From: Lachnospiraceae bacterium A2
Lineage (GTDB): Bacteria > Bacillota > Clostridia > Lachnospirales > Lachnospiraceae
Assembly (NCBI GenBank): GCA_000403315.2
Contig: KE159639.1
Coordinates: 456,132-520,131, forward strand
Length of the DNA: 64,000 nucleotides
Direction of reading: 5' to 3'
Shown here one piece after another: positions 1-9,358 of the stretch (position 1 is its first letter; each line of letters starts with the position of its first letter). The translations under genes were made by a program, and so were the position numbers. The notes below the pieces were generated by a model. That model saw only the letters and a program-made list of their open reading frames with translations. It was not told the DNA's origin and searched no databases.

Positions 1-659
1 TTTGACGCCTTAAACTTAAAATTATTTGGCAGCAGCATGTTTCCGATATCGCAAAAAAATGCCGCCCTGCTTATCATCCCTATTTGGATTTTTTCTTCCT
101 CGGACGTCTGCCCCCTGGTCCCTAAATACTGTTTCAGCAAAATTTCCATCAAGTCTGACATGCGCTCATAATGGCCGCTGTCCTGCCCAAAATTTTTCAG
201 GAACCTTCGGTAAACATTGTCTAAATCCGCTATGTATTTCTCCGTTTCCTGAATGTCCTCCTCGGAAAGGCTGCCGTACCCAAGCATACCCATCTTAGCT
301 TCCAGCCGCCACAGGATATCTTCCCGTTCAAAAGGCTTTTTAATAAATCCGGAAACATGGTACTGCGCCGCATTGGCTACATTCTGCCTTGTGGCCTCCG
401 CTGTAATCAGGTATACTGGTATGTCTTCCATTTTATATTTTTTCATCTGCTCCAGCATACCAAACCCGTCCATGACAGGCATGGACACATCCAGCAGGAT
501 GGCGTCCAGCACCCCGCTCCCATTGCGGATTTGGTCAAGGCCGTCCGATCCGTTTTCCGCCTCAATAATGGAAAACTCCTCCCCCAGGATACTCCTAAGG
601 ACACCCCTGTCTATTTCAGAATCATCAATTATTAACAGTTTATTCTCTTTCTCAGCCAT
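1..659 (-). CDS. Response regulator with degenerate HD-GYP-like domain (3' end beyond window)
   Basis: The gene runs off the left edge, so only about 219 codons are visible. A CheY-type receiver domain fills roughly residues 5-125: acidic residues D12/D13, phospho-acceptor D57 in LLDVSMPVMDG, and the conserved Lys in FIKKPF near 107. The segment that follows resembles an HD-GYP output domain, but the signature reads FFCDIGNMLLP (about 201-211) where active enzymes have HDIGK, so metal-dependent phosphodiesterase activity is doubtful. The start is ATG at 659 behind a GGAAG sequence. It lies 20 bp downstream of the Hpt gene on the same strand, which suggests a phosphorelay in which the Hpt protein passes phosphate to or from this receiver. 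The sensor kinase is not visible. Confidence 0.85.
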   Translation of the reverse strand, partial: MAEKENKLLIIDDSEIDRGVLRSILGEEFSIIEAENGSDGLDQIRNGSGVLDAILLDVSMPVMDGFGMLEQMKKYKMEDIPVYLITAEATRQNVANAAQYHVSGFIKKPFEREDILWRLEAKMGMLGYGSLSEEDIQETEKYIADLDNVYRRFLKNFGQDSGHYERMSDLMEILLKQYLGTRGQTSEEEKIQIGMISRAAFFCDIGNMLLPNNFKFKAS

Positions 660-679
660 TTTGTTATCTTCCAGGTTCT

Positions 680-1042
680 TTATTTGCCCGCTGCATGCTT
701 TTCAATCACGCCCAGAATCTGTTCCTGGACCGGAAGCAGCTTCACTAAAATCTCCCTTGCCTGTTCCGGTTCGCCTTTGCGCAGCAAGTCTACAATTTCT
801 CCATACCCTTCGTACAGGGGGGTAATGGACAGGTTGCCGGCAGCGCCTTTGATTGCATGGGCAACTTCGATTACGTCCTGATAGTTTTCGCTGTCAAAAT
901 TGGGGTCGACGGAATATCCCTTCATCATTTTTACAAAAGAAGTGGTAACCATTTTTGTGTAAATGGCAGTGTTCCCCCCTAAACGGTTTAAGCCTTCGTC
1001 TACTTTAATTCCCATCCCTCTTAATTCATCCAATAAATTCAT
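680..1042 (-). CDS. Hpt (histidine phosphotransfer) domain protein
   Basis: A stand-alone 120-residue Hpt protein, predicted to shuttle phosphate between a hybrid kinase and a response regulator in the cytoplasm. The hallmark AHAIKGAAGN motif is present, with the phospho-accepting histidine at about H62. The rest is consistent with a four-helix bundle. An in-frame ATG lies seven codons upstream, but AAGGAG sits eight bases before the ATG at 1042, so that start is preferred. It is immediately upstream of the receiver/HD-GYP-like gene, and the two are probably co-transcribed and work as a pair. Confidence 0.85.
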   Translation of the reverse strand: MNLLDELRGMGIKVDEGLNRLGGNTAIYTKMVTTSFVKMMKGYSVDPNFDSENYQDVIEVAHAIKGAAGNLSITPLYEGYGEIVDLLRKGEPEQAREILVKLLPVQEQILGVIEKHAAGK

Positions 1043-1592
1043 TGATTTTTCTCCTTTTCCCATGTTCTGTTTGTGCCAAACAAACGTAATATAAGCCTGC
1101 CATAAGGCACAGGCTGCTTACTGTGGAAACCTTTGCTGCACAGCCGTAATGGGGCAGCAGCCCTTCTCCACAACTCATCATGCGGTTACTGTATTTTTCT
1201 TCATTCCTATTTTAACTATAGAGATTTTCCGCTCCGGTTCTATCCTACCATATTTCTTGGGTTCCCGCAACAAGTTTTATGGCAATTCCTCTTGTTTCAC
1301 GAAGTCTAAGGTTACTGTTCACACGCCACTGTTCCGCGAGGTGTTCCCGCACATTTTGTGCGGAAATCCCAAGTTTCTCAGCGGGAAACCGCATCTTTTT
1401 ACCATTTCTGTGCATCGCGGAACGGAAACTGGCTAATGGGAGGGGAGTTTTCATTTTCAGGGATTTTCTGATAAGATGGGTAGTGCGGAAGCTTCTGCTG
1501 TCTGGCTGCCAGCTATTATTCCGGCGGTTTCATATCGCAGCAGATGGAGATTGAGCCAGGTAAGATATTGTGATATGAAACCGCCAGTAATA
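1043..1592. other. Gene-poor stretch with a 14-bp inverted repeat
   Basis: No gene is supported in this 550-base stretch. It holds a perfect 14-bp inverted repeat (arms 1523-1536 and 1572-1585, GGCGGTTTCATATC and its complement) just downstream of the 167-residue gene. There is no U-run on either side, so it is not a classical terminator. A short minus-strand reading frame near 1245-1454 lacks a ribosome site and was not accepted. Confidence 0.4.
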
Positions 1593-2096
1593 TTAAGCCG
1601 TAATGCTGATTTTTAAGGCCTGGGGTTCTGCCAGAGCCACTTTCCCAGCCGGGGAATACAGCAAAGGCTCTTTCTTTGCGTCCTTGGCAGCCCCGGGAAG
1701 AATGGCGTTTTCCTTTTCAGGCTTATTCTGGGACGGACAGTTTTGGGAGATGGCTTTCCCTTCCGGGCTTAATTCAAGGGTATCTGTTTTGGGGGATGGT
1801 TCCCCTTCTTGTGTCCCTTCCGTTTTTCCGCCCTCTGCTTTCCTTTTTTCTATGGCTTTTTCAAGCTCCAGTTTTTCCCGTTCCCTTGCTTCTTCCCTTT
1901 CCTCTGCCATGCCTTCTTCTGCTTCTGCCTGATACTCCTGGCTCTTCCCTGCAAAGTCGGAAACATATCCCATAGCGCGTTCCATAACGCCCAGGTCGCC
2001 CCTGCGCCTTGCATCCTTATAAACCCGGAACGGGACTTTCAATAGGTTGTAGTTTGTGTGGGCTCCAGACAGCCCTTCCATTGTTTTGACATGCAT
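1593..2096 (-). CDS. Conserved coiled-coil protein of unknown function (167 aa)
   Basis: Function unknown. The N-terminus has a compact conserved-looking block (TNYNLLKVPFRVYKDARRRG, then MERAMGYVSDFAGK). A highly charged Glu/Lys/Arg-rich segment at about residues 60-95 should form a coiled coil, and the tail is Pro/Ser/Lys-rich and probably disordered. There is no signal peptide or membrane segment, so it should be cytoplasmic. I recall similar small proteins in Lachnospiraceae but no assigned role. An ATG further upstream is possible, but AAAGGAG six bases before 2096 fixes this start. It lies 224 bp downstream of an AgrC-like kinase on the same strand and may belong to the same unit. Confidence 0.7.
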   Translation of the reverse strand: MHVKTMEGLSGAHTNYNLLKVPFRVYKDARRRGDLGVMERAMGYVSDFAGKSQEYQAEAEEGMAEEREEAREREKLELEKAIEKRKAEGGKTEGTQEGEPSPKTDTLELSPEGKAISQNCPSQNKPEKENAILPGAAKDAKKEPLLYSPAGKVALAEPQALKISITA

Positions 2097-2320
2097 TGTT
2101 TTCTCCTTTCCTGCCTTCCTGCCATTGCTTTGCATCTGGCAAAGGGATTTGGCACTTTTTGGCGTATTGATAGGTACTGTTTTCCTTTTCGTCCAGTACA
2201 ACAGGAGTCTTTATGCTTCTGTCCTAAAAGGCCCTCTCCATGCCACAAACGGGCTCTGCAATGGGCGGCACCACACACCATGCTTCTTTGGCTGTGCCAA
2301 TCCAAAGCAGGAAGAACGCA

Positions 2321-3670
2321 TCATGCTTCTTCGGCCAGGTTAAGCGGCAGCAGTATTGAAATTGTAAATACCTGGCCTTCCAGCTTTGTTTCCACTGCTC
2401 CATTGTAATTCCCTGCAACGCCCAAGATATTAGGGATTCCAATTCCATGCCTTTGGGGGTTTTCCTTGTCAGTACAGGTTATGGAATTACCGGGCTTCTG
2501 TTTAGCGCTATTCCTGGCTTCCAACAAAAAGAAGGATTTCCGGACCCTGGACTGGATGGAAATAAATTTTTCTGTTTCCTGGGAAAGCTTTTCACATGCT
2601 TCCATGGCATTATCCAAAATATTCCCAATCAGCACACAGAAATCAAAATCCTCAATCCCGCAGCCCCTTGGAACCTGCATATCGGACTCCCAGCGGATGC
2701 CGTGCCCTTCCGCTTCTTTCCTTTTCTGGTACAGCAGGGCGTCCACCGCTTTATTCCCGGTTGTTTCCCCGCCCCCGCCCAGCGCCCCGGCTTCTGCCAT
2801 CCTGTTCAGGTAGTCCTTCATTTTCTCCCATTCTTTCTGTTCCAACAGGCCTAAAAGCCCAATGACATGGTTTTTCATATCATGCCGCAGCCGTTCCATC
2901 TGCCGATACTGCCCCTCCAGCATCTGGTACGCCGCCACTTGGGACTGGTACTGCTCCCTGCGCTTTTGTTCCCGGTAAACCCTGTCCATGCCGGACAGAT
3001 AAAAACATGCGGCACAGATACAGGAAGCTGCCAACAGCAAATTTCCACCATGGCTTAAAAGCTGGTTATAGTACAGGTTCCACCTGTCCTCCCCCCGGAG
3101 CAAAATCCCTTTGGTGGCTCCCCACCCTGCCACATCCAGCAACACGGCCATTGCCATCAGGGGAATTGCCCCCATCAAATACCAGTTTCTAACCTTCCCC
3201 TCCAAAACAGAAGCTGCCGGGCCCTTCAACAGGCAGAATGCCCCAGCCGTTGCCGCAGCCTGCAGCGCCATGCACAGCCATTGATCCATATTCCCTAAAT
3301 TGGCAGGCGCATCCGGCCATGCAAGCAGCCAGGCCACATAAAACGCAGAGCCGGCCAACTCCCGCACCAGATTCAATCCACTGTCCAATATGGCTGCCGC
3401 CAATAGTTTTTTTTCCGTTTGCCCGCCAAAAAACAGGAAAGCAAGGCCAAACAGCATGGCATGGAAAAATGCCGCGCCAGCCAAATACGATATATTCTGG
3501 TATATGGCATCCGCCGATATATAACTGAAAAATAAAAGTATTGGAAATATTATCCCTGCGCCTTTCTTTGGCGCCAGATGTGTTTTGCAGAAATTCACAG
3601 CCAGCCATGCATACCCGCCATAGCAAAGCATGGAAATGAAAAAAAGATATTTTTCCTGGTACATCAGCAT
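2321..3670 (-). CDS. AgrC-like sensor histidine kinase (GHKL type)
   Basis: Membrane sensor kinase of the AgrC/ComD class, 449 residues. The N-terminal half has about six hydrophobic helices (about residues 8-235). A linker leads to the RHDMKNHVIGLL box near residue 264, which carries the phospho-accepting His, and then to a GHKL ATPase domain with IGNILDNAMEAC as N-box and HGIGIPNI as G-box. This class usually senses peptides and signals to LytTR regulators. The cognate regulator lies directly upstream (16-bp gap), and a GGGGGCGGG sequence precedes the start. No agrB/agrD-like gene is found nearby, so the ligand is unknown. Confidence 0.85.
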   Translation of the reverse strand: MLMYQEKYLFFISMLCYGGYAWLAVNFCKTHLAPKKGAGIIFPILLFFSYISADAIYQNISYLAGAAFFHAMLFGLAFLFFGGQTEKKLLAAAILDSGLNLVRELAGSAFYVAWLLAWPDAPANLGNMDQWLCMALQAAATAGAFCLLKGPAASVLEGKVRNWYLMGAIPLMAMAVLLDVAGWGATKGILLRGEDRWNLYYNQLLSHGGNLLLAASCICAACFYLSGMDRVYREQKRREQYQSQVAAYQMLEGQYRQMERLRHDMKNHVIGLLGLLEQKEWEKMKDYLNRMAEAGALGGGGETTGNKAVDALLYQKRKEAEGHGIRWESDMQVPRGCGIEDFDFCVLIGNILDNAMEACEKLSQETEKFISIQSRVRKSFFLLEARNSAKQKPGNSITCTDKENPQRHGIGIPNILGVAGNYNGAVETKLEGQVFTISILLPLNLAEEA

Positions 3671-3686
3671 TCCCGCCCCCTTCTTT

Positions 3687-4403
3687 TCAGAAAATCCCGC
3701 CGTTCTTCTTCATATATTCCAGCAATTCCCGGCAGAATGCATGGTATCTGCGCTTTGCAATGGCAATTTTTTCCCCATGGTCCAAAACCAGTTCCTGCCT
3801 GGTGTAGCTTTGCACATAAGCAAGGTTCACCAAATAGCTTTTGTGGCACCGGAAAAACCCTTTTCCCTGAAGCTGGCGTTCCAGTACGCCAATCTGCCCA
3901 TAAAACTGGAACATCCCATCCTTATGGTGGGCATAGGCCACCCGCCCCCGGATTTCTAAATAGCAAATATCCGCCAGGAACAGCTTTACCTGCTGCCTTT
4001 CACTGCCCACCAGAAGAAATTCCCGGGGCTGCCCCTTTAGTTTCTGCACTGCAAGTTTCAGGACTTTCCGGAGCCTTTGCCTTTCAATAGGTTTTACCAA
4101 ATACCAAAAAGGCTCCGCTTCATAAGCGTCAAATACAAATTCCCTGCTGGATGAAATAAAAACCAAGAGCCCGCCAAAGGATTTTTCCCGGAACAGCCCT
4201 GCCGTTTTCATCCCGTCCAGTTCCTGCATCATAATATCAAGAAATACAAGGTCAAACTGCCCGGACGCTTCCAATAACTCCCGCCCGCTGTTGAACTGGC
4301 AGATACGGAAGGGCATGCTTAGCCCCTCCAGTGCTGATTCTATCTGCTTTGCTATCTGGCTGCATACTATAATTTCATCATCACACACTGCTATGGAAAG
4401 CAT
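3687..4403 (-). CDS. LytTR-family response regulator (AgrA-like)
   Basis: Transcription regulator of 238 residues. The receiver domain spans residues 1-120 with acidic pair D8/D9, phospho-acceptor D56 in LVFLDIMM, and a conserved Lys in LVKPIER. A LytTR DNA-binding domain fills about residues 135-235 (LADICYLEIRGR, FFRCHKSYLVNLAYV). The frame is open for 65 codons upstream, but AAAGGGG just before 4403 and the MLSIAVCDDE start fit the family. It pairs with the adjacent AgrC-like kinase, and its targets may include its own operon and the 167-residue gene downstream. Confidence 0.88.
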   Translation of the reverse strand: MLSIAVCDDEIIVCSQIAKQIESALEGLSMPFRICQFNSGRELLEASGQFDLVFLDIMMQELDGMKTAGLFREKSFGGLLVFISSSREFVFDAYEAEPFWYLVKPIERQRLRKVLKLAVQKLKGQPREFLLVGSERQQVKLFLADICYLEIRGRVAYAHHKDGMFQFYGQIGVLERQLQGKGFFRCHKSYLVNLAYVQSYTRQELVLDHGEKIAIAKRRYHAFCRELLEYMKKNGGIF

Positions 4404-4612
4404 GGCGTCCCCTTTCCCCGGCCACAAGGCGCAGGCATTTTGTTTGCTTTCTATTTTTATTATTACTGCTGTGGCATGAACCAAACTGGTAATATTATCG
4501 GCCAATGCAGCCGGAAACTTCTGCCGCTGTCTGGAACGGCTGGATTTATGGCATAAGCGGGAAATTCCCTTCCCAGGTTTACGTTTTGGGACCAGCATAG
4601 TTTCCTGTAATG

Positions 4613-7600
4613 CTAACGCTTTCCAGAAAAGAAATTCACTAAAATCTCTTTGATATGGTTATAACGCCTTGCATAAGAATTTTCTACCCGGATTACCTGC
4701 AGCCCGGCCGTCTGGCAAACCTGCTGTTTCTGTAACTCACGCTGCCTTACTGTTTCCTCCCCCAGATGCTCCCTGCCCTCCAGTTCAATGGCAAGCACTG
4801 GGAATTCCTGCCCCTCCTGCTGCTCATAAACCACAAAATCAAAGGTATCTGCATAAAACAGGTGCATCATATGCTCCTGGCCCGGAAGCACCTCGGAAAT
4901 AGCCACGCCCCTTTGGACTTGGAAACGGTTCTGGGAGAGCCAGATATTTTCCAGCGCATGGTTCAGGTTTTTTAAGAAAGCTTCTTCCGTAGCCGTGCTG
5001 AAAGGCTTTACGCCTAAAGCCCTGGAATTTGCCTGTTTCTGGGTTACCTGGGAATTCCCATTCCTTTTTGCATACTGGACCAGCTCGTATAAATCGTCCT
5101 CATTGCCCTGCTGGTGCAGCCGTTCCAGGTTTTTCATATCAGACAGGATAATCAGCTTGTCCCGTGCCCGTGAAGTAGCCACATTAATCAGTTCCTTGTT
5201 GTTTTTCAGCCATGCATAAGTCCCTGCCTGTGTCTGGGCAGTCACAGCAGTAGAAAACAGGACAATGTCCTTTTCATCCCCCTGAAACGCATGGACTGTC
5301 CCGCAGTCCACGTTAGTAAGATGGGCTTTTGCCAGCGCCTCCTCCAACAGCTTTTTCTGGTTGACAAAGGGGGTAATGACGCCGATGGTCCTGTCCCTGT
5401 TTTGCAGGGCATATTTCACAATTTCCTCTACTTCATTCCCCGCCGTATTTTTCCCATTGCTCTGGCTGTCCGCAACGTCTATATACAGCAAAGGCTCCTG
5501 TTCTTTGCTCTCAGTTTTAATACAAAGCTTGCCGTTGTAATATTTTTGGTTGTTAAAGCCAATGATTTTCTCATGGCAGCGGTAATGGTAGTGGAGGAGA
5601 ATCTCGTCGCTTACGGCGTCGCAGGCAAGGTAAGTCTTATAAATGGAATTTCTCCGGTAATCGTATTCGTCAGGAATCCCATATTTTTTCCGGAGCTTCT
5701 GGTTTACCAGTTCTTCCAGTTGGATGACAGGATTTAGCTGCTGGGGGTCGCCTACCATCATCAGGCTGCTGCCCCTTAGGATTGGAACAAGGGAAACTGC
5801 CGTATTACACTGGCTGGCTTCATCCATGATAACCATGTCGAACATAGGCGCAGGTTCCCCCAGCTTATGGGCAGAAATACAGGTAGTGGCTATCACCGGA
5901 AAAATTTCCTGCAGCTTCCTGATATTTTCCTTTTTGCCCAGATAACGGGAAAATTCTTCCAGCCGCTCTTTCTTGTCCCTGCACTGGAGTATTTTTTTCA
6001 AATCCTTGTGGCGGGGCAAATCCAGCTTTTTGATATATTTGGCGGAAGTAAAATACAGATATTTTTTCAGTTCTTCTACATTTTTGTCCAGCAGGGCAAA
6101 AGCTTCTTCCTCAGTTATATTCCCTGTTTTCCCCATCCTGCGCCGGACCTGTTCCATTTGCCGGCCCTGCAGGTCCGCCCGGAATGGCAGCATTTGGAAA
6201 GACAGGTCCTGGCTGTCCCCAAAGTCCAGCACCCGGCTGATGGTTTCCTCCCGTTCTTTTAAATCCAATAGCTCCTCATACCTGCGCAGCAGGCCGGAAA
6301 GCTGCCTTGCCCGGACGATCCTGCCGTCCCGGTCCCGTTCCAGCGTAGCTTCGTAAACCTGAATGGACTGGACCTGCTGGTAAACGTATTCCATATGCTC
6401 CAAGGCCTCCTGCATTTTCTCATTGCTGCCCAGGCGCAGTACCGGAAAGGGAATGGCCTTGCCCTGATACTTCATCCCCAAAAGCTTCTCTGCCACCCCA
6501 TTGATGGGATGGTTATTATAAGACACAAACAGCACGGTTTTTTCATTGAAAAATGCAGTGACAATGGTATTGATAATTGTGCTTGTTTTCCCCGTCCCCG
6601 GCGGCCCCTGGATATACGCCACAGGATATTTCATGGCATTATTGATGGCCAAAAGCTGGTCTAAGTTCACCTTCTGGTCTGCCAGCACAATGGGGTATGC
6701 TTTCCTGCGGATTGGCCTGCTCACCATTTCCCCAAAAAACGCCCGGATGGGGGCAGGTACCTCATGGCTCTGGTACATATGGATAACAGACTCGTATTCC
6801 TTGTGCAAATCCAGAAGGATATCCATGCCAAGGCCAATCATATAGGGCATGTCGTCTACCGCCAGCGGCTGCCTGCCGCGGCTTGTAATACATTCCTTAA
6901 TCTGTTCCTGGTTCCGCTCAAAATCCTTTAACAGCTCGTAATCCTCTGCATCCAGAAATTTCCGCACGTGCTCCTTCACCCCATCCAGCGTAAATTCCGT
7001 GCAAATAATTATTTCATCGTCCGGCCGCAGCGTCCGCTTCTTCACATCCAACTGCAGCTTCCGGTAAGCCAAGGCATACAGCCCCCTGGGCGTATGGATG
7101 CTGAGGACGTTCATAGCAAGCTGCTGTATGCTCTGCCTGCCTTCCCTGCCCCTCTTTTCCTGAGACTTCCGCTGGAAATGCTTCACTACCATGCAAAACT
7201 GTTCTTCGCTCAGGTAATATTCCGTCCCATGGAAACTCTCCCGGTCTAAATACCGTACCAGCTCAAAATCTGAATAATATGGGACGGTGTCCATGCGGTT
7301 GCACATTTCCAAGTAATTTAAGATTTTCAGGTTTACGGCATGCTCAAACAGGCCTTTGTATTTCTGTGGGTTTAAGTAAATATCCTGCACCAGCTTTTGG
7401 TTCACAGGGCAGTAAGAACCTTCCACAATACTGGAAGAAAGAATAGAATCTATATAAATCAAGTCATACGTTTTTGTTGTGTATTTCCCAAGATGCAGCC
7501 CTTCCACCTTCAGTGTGCGCCTTGCTGGGTCCAGGCCGTAAATGCCAATCCAATACCTTGAGATCTGGCCTTCCCTGTTGCGGTATTCAATACTGAGCCA

Positions 7601-7648
7601 CTTTCCCTCGTGGATAGCCCGGAAAATGTCACGGTGGATGGTATTCAT
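4613..7648 (-). CDS. WYL-like/SF1 helicase/nuclease fusion protein (1011 aa)
   Basis: A large DNA2/UPF1-type superfamily 1 helicase. Residues about 1-80 resemble a WYL ligand-binding domain (WLSIEYRNREGQ with alternating strands). The helicase core has Walker A QGPPGTGKT near 348, Walker B MVIMDEASQ near 611, motif III VGDPQQLNP, and motifs V/VI TVHAFQGDEKD and NVATSRARDK near 790-830. Residues about 905-1005 look like a DUF2726-type endonuclease fold with FPVLAIELEG as the catalytic strand. It should be cytoplasmic and act on nucleic acid ends or stalled structures. Architectures of this kind also occur in phage-defence loci, but no partner is adjacent, so a defence role is inference. The start has no competing upstream ATG. 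Confidence 0.85.
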   Translation of the reverse strand: MNTIHRDIFRAIHEGKWLSIEYRNREGQISRYWIGIYGLDPARRTLKVEGLHLGKYTTKTYDLIYIDSILSSSIVEGSYCPVNQKLVQDIYLNPQKYKGLFEHAVNLKILNYLEMCNRMDTVPYYSDFELVRYLDRESFHGTEYYLSEEQFCMVVKHFQRKSQEKRGREGRQSIQQLAMNVLSIHTPRGLYALAYRKLQLDVKKRTLRPDDEIIICTEFTLDGVKEHVRKFLDAEDYELLKDFERNQEQIKECITSRGRQPLAVDDMPYMIGLGMDILLDLHKEYESVIHMYQSHEVPAPIRAFFGEMVSRPIRRKAYPIVLADQKVNLDQLLAINNAMKYPVAYIQGPPGTGKTSTIINTIVTAFFNEKTVLFVSYNNHPINGVAEKLLGMKYQGKAIPFPVLRLGSNEKMQEALEHMEYVYQQVQSIQVYEATLERDRDGRIVRARQLSGLLRRYEELLDLKEREETISRVLDFGDSQDLSFQMLPFRADLQGRQMEQVRRRMGKTGNITEEEAFALLDKNVEELKKYLYFTSAKYIKKLDLPRHKDLKKILQCRDKKERLEEFSRYLGKKENIRKLQEIFPVIATTCISAHKLGEPAPMFDMVIMDEASQCNTAVSLVPILRGSSLMMVGDPQQLNPVIQLEELVNQKLRKKYGIPDEYDYRRNSIYKTYLACDAVSDEILLHYHYRCHEKIIGFNNQKYYNGKLCIKTESKEQEPLLYIDVADSQSNGKNTAGNEVEEIVKYALQNRDRTIGVITPFVNQKKLLEEALAKAHLTNVDCGTVHAFQGDEKDIVLFSTAVTAQTQAGTYAWLKNNKELINVATSRARDKLIILSDMKNLERLHQQGNEDDLYELVQYAKRNGNSQVTQKQANSRALGVKPFSTATEEAFLKNLNHALENIWLSQNRFQVQRGVAISEVLPGQEHMMHLFYADTFDFVVYEQQEGQEFPVLAIELEGREHLGEETVRQRELQKQQVCQTAGLQVIRVENSYARRYNHIKEILVNFFSGKR

Positions 7649-7772
7649 CTTGTGTGCTCCTCTCTGGATGGCTTACCCTTTGGGGCTGGACGCCACCCCT
7701 AAGAATGATCTGGGATAAGTATACCATGCAAGCCCTGCAAAAACAACCCGCCGCCATCGGCCAAAACATTTC

Positions 7773-8606
7773 TCAAAACAAGCGATGCAGCATCCCATGC
7801 TCAGCCGCAGTCCCAATACGGACAAGGATATCCTCTAATGCCCCGGACAAATATTCCGGCAGCCCGCTACAGCCATCGGAACCCATTTGGGCAAACAGCT
7901 CCGGGGCACTGTCCAGCCGATGTTTCATTCCCTCAATTCCAGATTGTTCCCATAAGCGCTGTATTGCCTGGCAGCCTTCTTCTGCCAGCCTTCCCTTTGA
8001 CAAAGGCCTGCCTGCCAAAACATGCCCTGCCACATCCGCAAGGACTGCTTCGCAAAGGTTCACCACCATATCTTCATATTGGCTGCCATGCCGGACAAGC
8101 ACGCCCTTTACATACCCTTCTGGGAACATGCCCAAAAACGCCTGTTCCATTTGGATGCATAATAGGAATTCATATATTTTATCAATACCCATATACCCGG
8201 AAATATCTTTTAACACCGGATAATCCAGCGTCAGTTTTGTGTCCTGCGGGCAAAATTTCATATCATACCACCGGAAAAATTCTGGCAGGCCTTTTACCAT
8301 TGTGTCATACAGGCACTGGTTCCCATAATGGGAAAAAGAAAGGGAAACCTTATTGTATAGCCCAAGGGCTTGCCTTGCCTTTTCCTCCACACAGGCCAAT
8401 CCCGCTTCATAAAGCTGCTGCGCCGTTACCTTCCCGTCTGCAACTGCACCTCCCTGCCCAGACAGTTCTGCTTCATGGATGCAGTAGAGCACTGCCTGCA
8501 TAAGCTGTTCCGCCTTTTCGTAAGGCATGGAGGTATGTTCATACGCCGTATATTGCTCTGCTAATTTCCCCACGATTGGAACCAGTTCTTCCATTGCGAT
8601 ATCCAT
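7773..8606 (-). CDS. Uncharacterised protein, probably DUF6179 family
   Basis: A cytoplasmic 277-residue protein without transmembrane segments and with no recognised catalytic motif. Its middle section (SFSHYGNQCLYDTMVKGLPEFF, then LTLDYPVL) resembles, from memory, the uncharacterised clostridial family DUF6179, which tends to sit next to DUF6323 genes. The neighbouring upstream gene fits that pairing, 77 bp away on the same strand. The start at 8606 is chosen because GGGAGG precedes it at proper distance; an upstream in-frame ATG at 8696 would overlap the neighbour. The family call needs a profile search, and no function can be stated. Confidence 0.65.
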   Translation of the reverse strand: MDIAMEELVPIVGKLAEQYTAYEHTSMPYEKAEQLMQAVLYCIHEAELSGQGGAVADGKVTAQQLYEAGLACVEEKARQALGLYNKVSLSFSHYGNQCLYDTMVKGLPEFFRWYDMKFCPQDTKLTLDYPVLKDISGYMGIDKIYEFLLCIQMEQAFLGMFPEGYVKGVLVRHGSQYEDMVVNLCEAVLADVAGHVLAGRPLSKGRLAEEGCQAIQRLWEQSGIEGMKHRLDSAPELFAQMGSDGCSGLPEYLSGALEDILVRIGTAAEHGMLHRLF

Positions 8607-8683
8607 TTTCCTTTTCCTCCCATAAATCCGGCTGCATCCATTTGAAATCCCCCTGGCATATCCAGCCATTCTTCTGTCTGCAG

Positions 8684-9223
8684 TTACCCCCAGCAAAGTT
8701 CCTTCAGCGTTTCAAAGTACAAGTCGTAATCCCAACGCTGCACCTCGTCAAACTTCGCATAATCCCGGCGCCCTTCTGTCCCTTGGTAGCCTTGGTACCC
8801 GGCACGGATAGCCTGTGAAAAAATATTCAGGCATGTCCCCTCCAAGTAATCCAAATCCCCAAAGCAAATCAGCTCATATTGCTCTTTCATCAGATGCAGA
8901 AGCTCATCATCGGTAATTTCATCCTCCATTTCGTTCTTAAACAAATAAAAAATCTCCTGCAGCCGGATAATGGTTTCCACATAATTATTCTGGTCAATAA
9001 AATCAGAATCGCAGAATTCATAAATTATTTTAGGCGTAATGCCTCCGCCGAATTCTACCCGCTTCTGTTCCCGCAACGCATTATTTTTTTCCTCTAAAAT
9101 CAGCTTTGCGTCCTCCTCGCTCAGCACAAGCCCATACCGTTCCGCCGTCTGATTTGTTTCCACCACTTTCCCTAACTGATTCTGCTGCTGCAATAAAACC
9201 ATCCAATTCCCTTCCAAGAGCAT
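8684..9223 (-). CDS. Uncharacterised protein, probably DUF6323 family
   Basis: A 179-residue acidic, probably all-helical protein. The N-terminal block (VLLQQQNQLGKVVETN, then YGLVLSEEDAKLIL) and the tail (RWDYDLYFETLKELCWG) look conserved and resemble DUF6323, the usual partner of DUF6179; this is from memory and not tested. No signal or membrane segment is seen. Two in-frame starts are plausible: ATG 9223 directly after GGAAGGGGG, and ATG 9202 with GGAAGG seven bases away. It is the first gene of a likely two-gene unit with the DUF6179-like gene. Confidence 0.6.
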   Translation of the reverse strand: MLLEGNWMVLLQQQNQLGKVVETNQTAERYGLVLSEEDAKLILEEKNNALREQKRVEFGGGITPKIIYEFCDSDFIDQNNYVETIIRLQEIFYLFKNEMEDEITDDELLHLMKEQYELICFGDLDYLEGTCLNIFSQAIRAGYQGYQGTEGRRDYAKFDEVQRWDYDLYFETLKELCWG

Positions 9224-9358
9224 TCCCCCTTCCAAAATTAAACCTGAAACCACTCGCCAGACGCTGCCACTGTTTGGCATGCGCTGAATTTCTGCCTAGT
9301 CATGGAATAAACAGTAACATGAAAACGATTATATCATTCCCATGGCTGATTACCAGTC

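Noticed and set aside
253-825. Long plus-strand frame opposite the response regulator and Hpt genes
   Set aside because: Antisense shadow of two convincing genes; composition is Ser/Pro-rich as expected for a mirrored frame.
1245-1454. A 69-codon minus-strand frame with a vaguely helix-turn-helix-like stretch
   Set aside because: No ribosome site, no recognisable family, and surrounding sequence is hairpin-rich; more likely non-coding.
2097-2320. Search for an agrD-like peptide or agrB between the kinase and the small coiled-coil gene
   Set aside because: No short frame with a ribosome site and a plausible precursor peptide was found on either strand.
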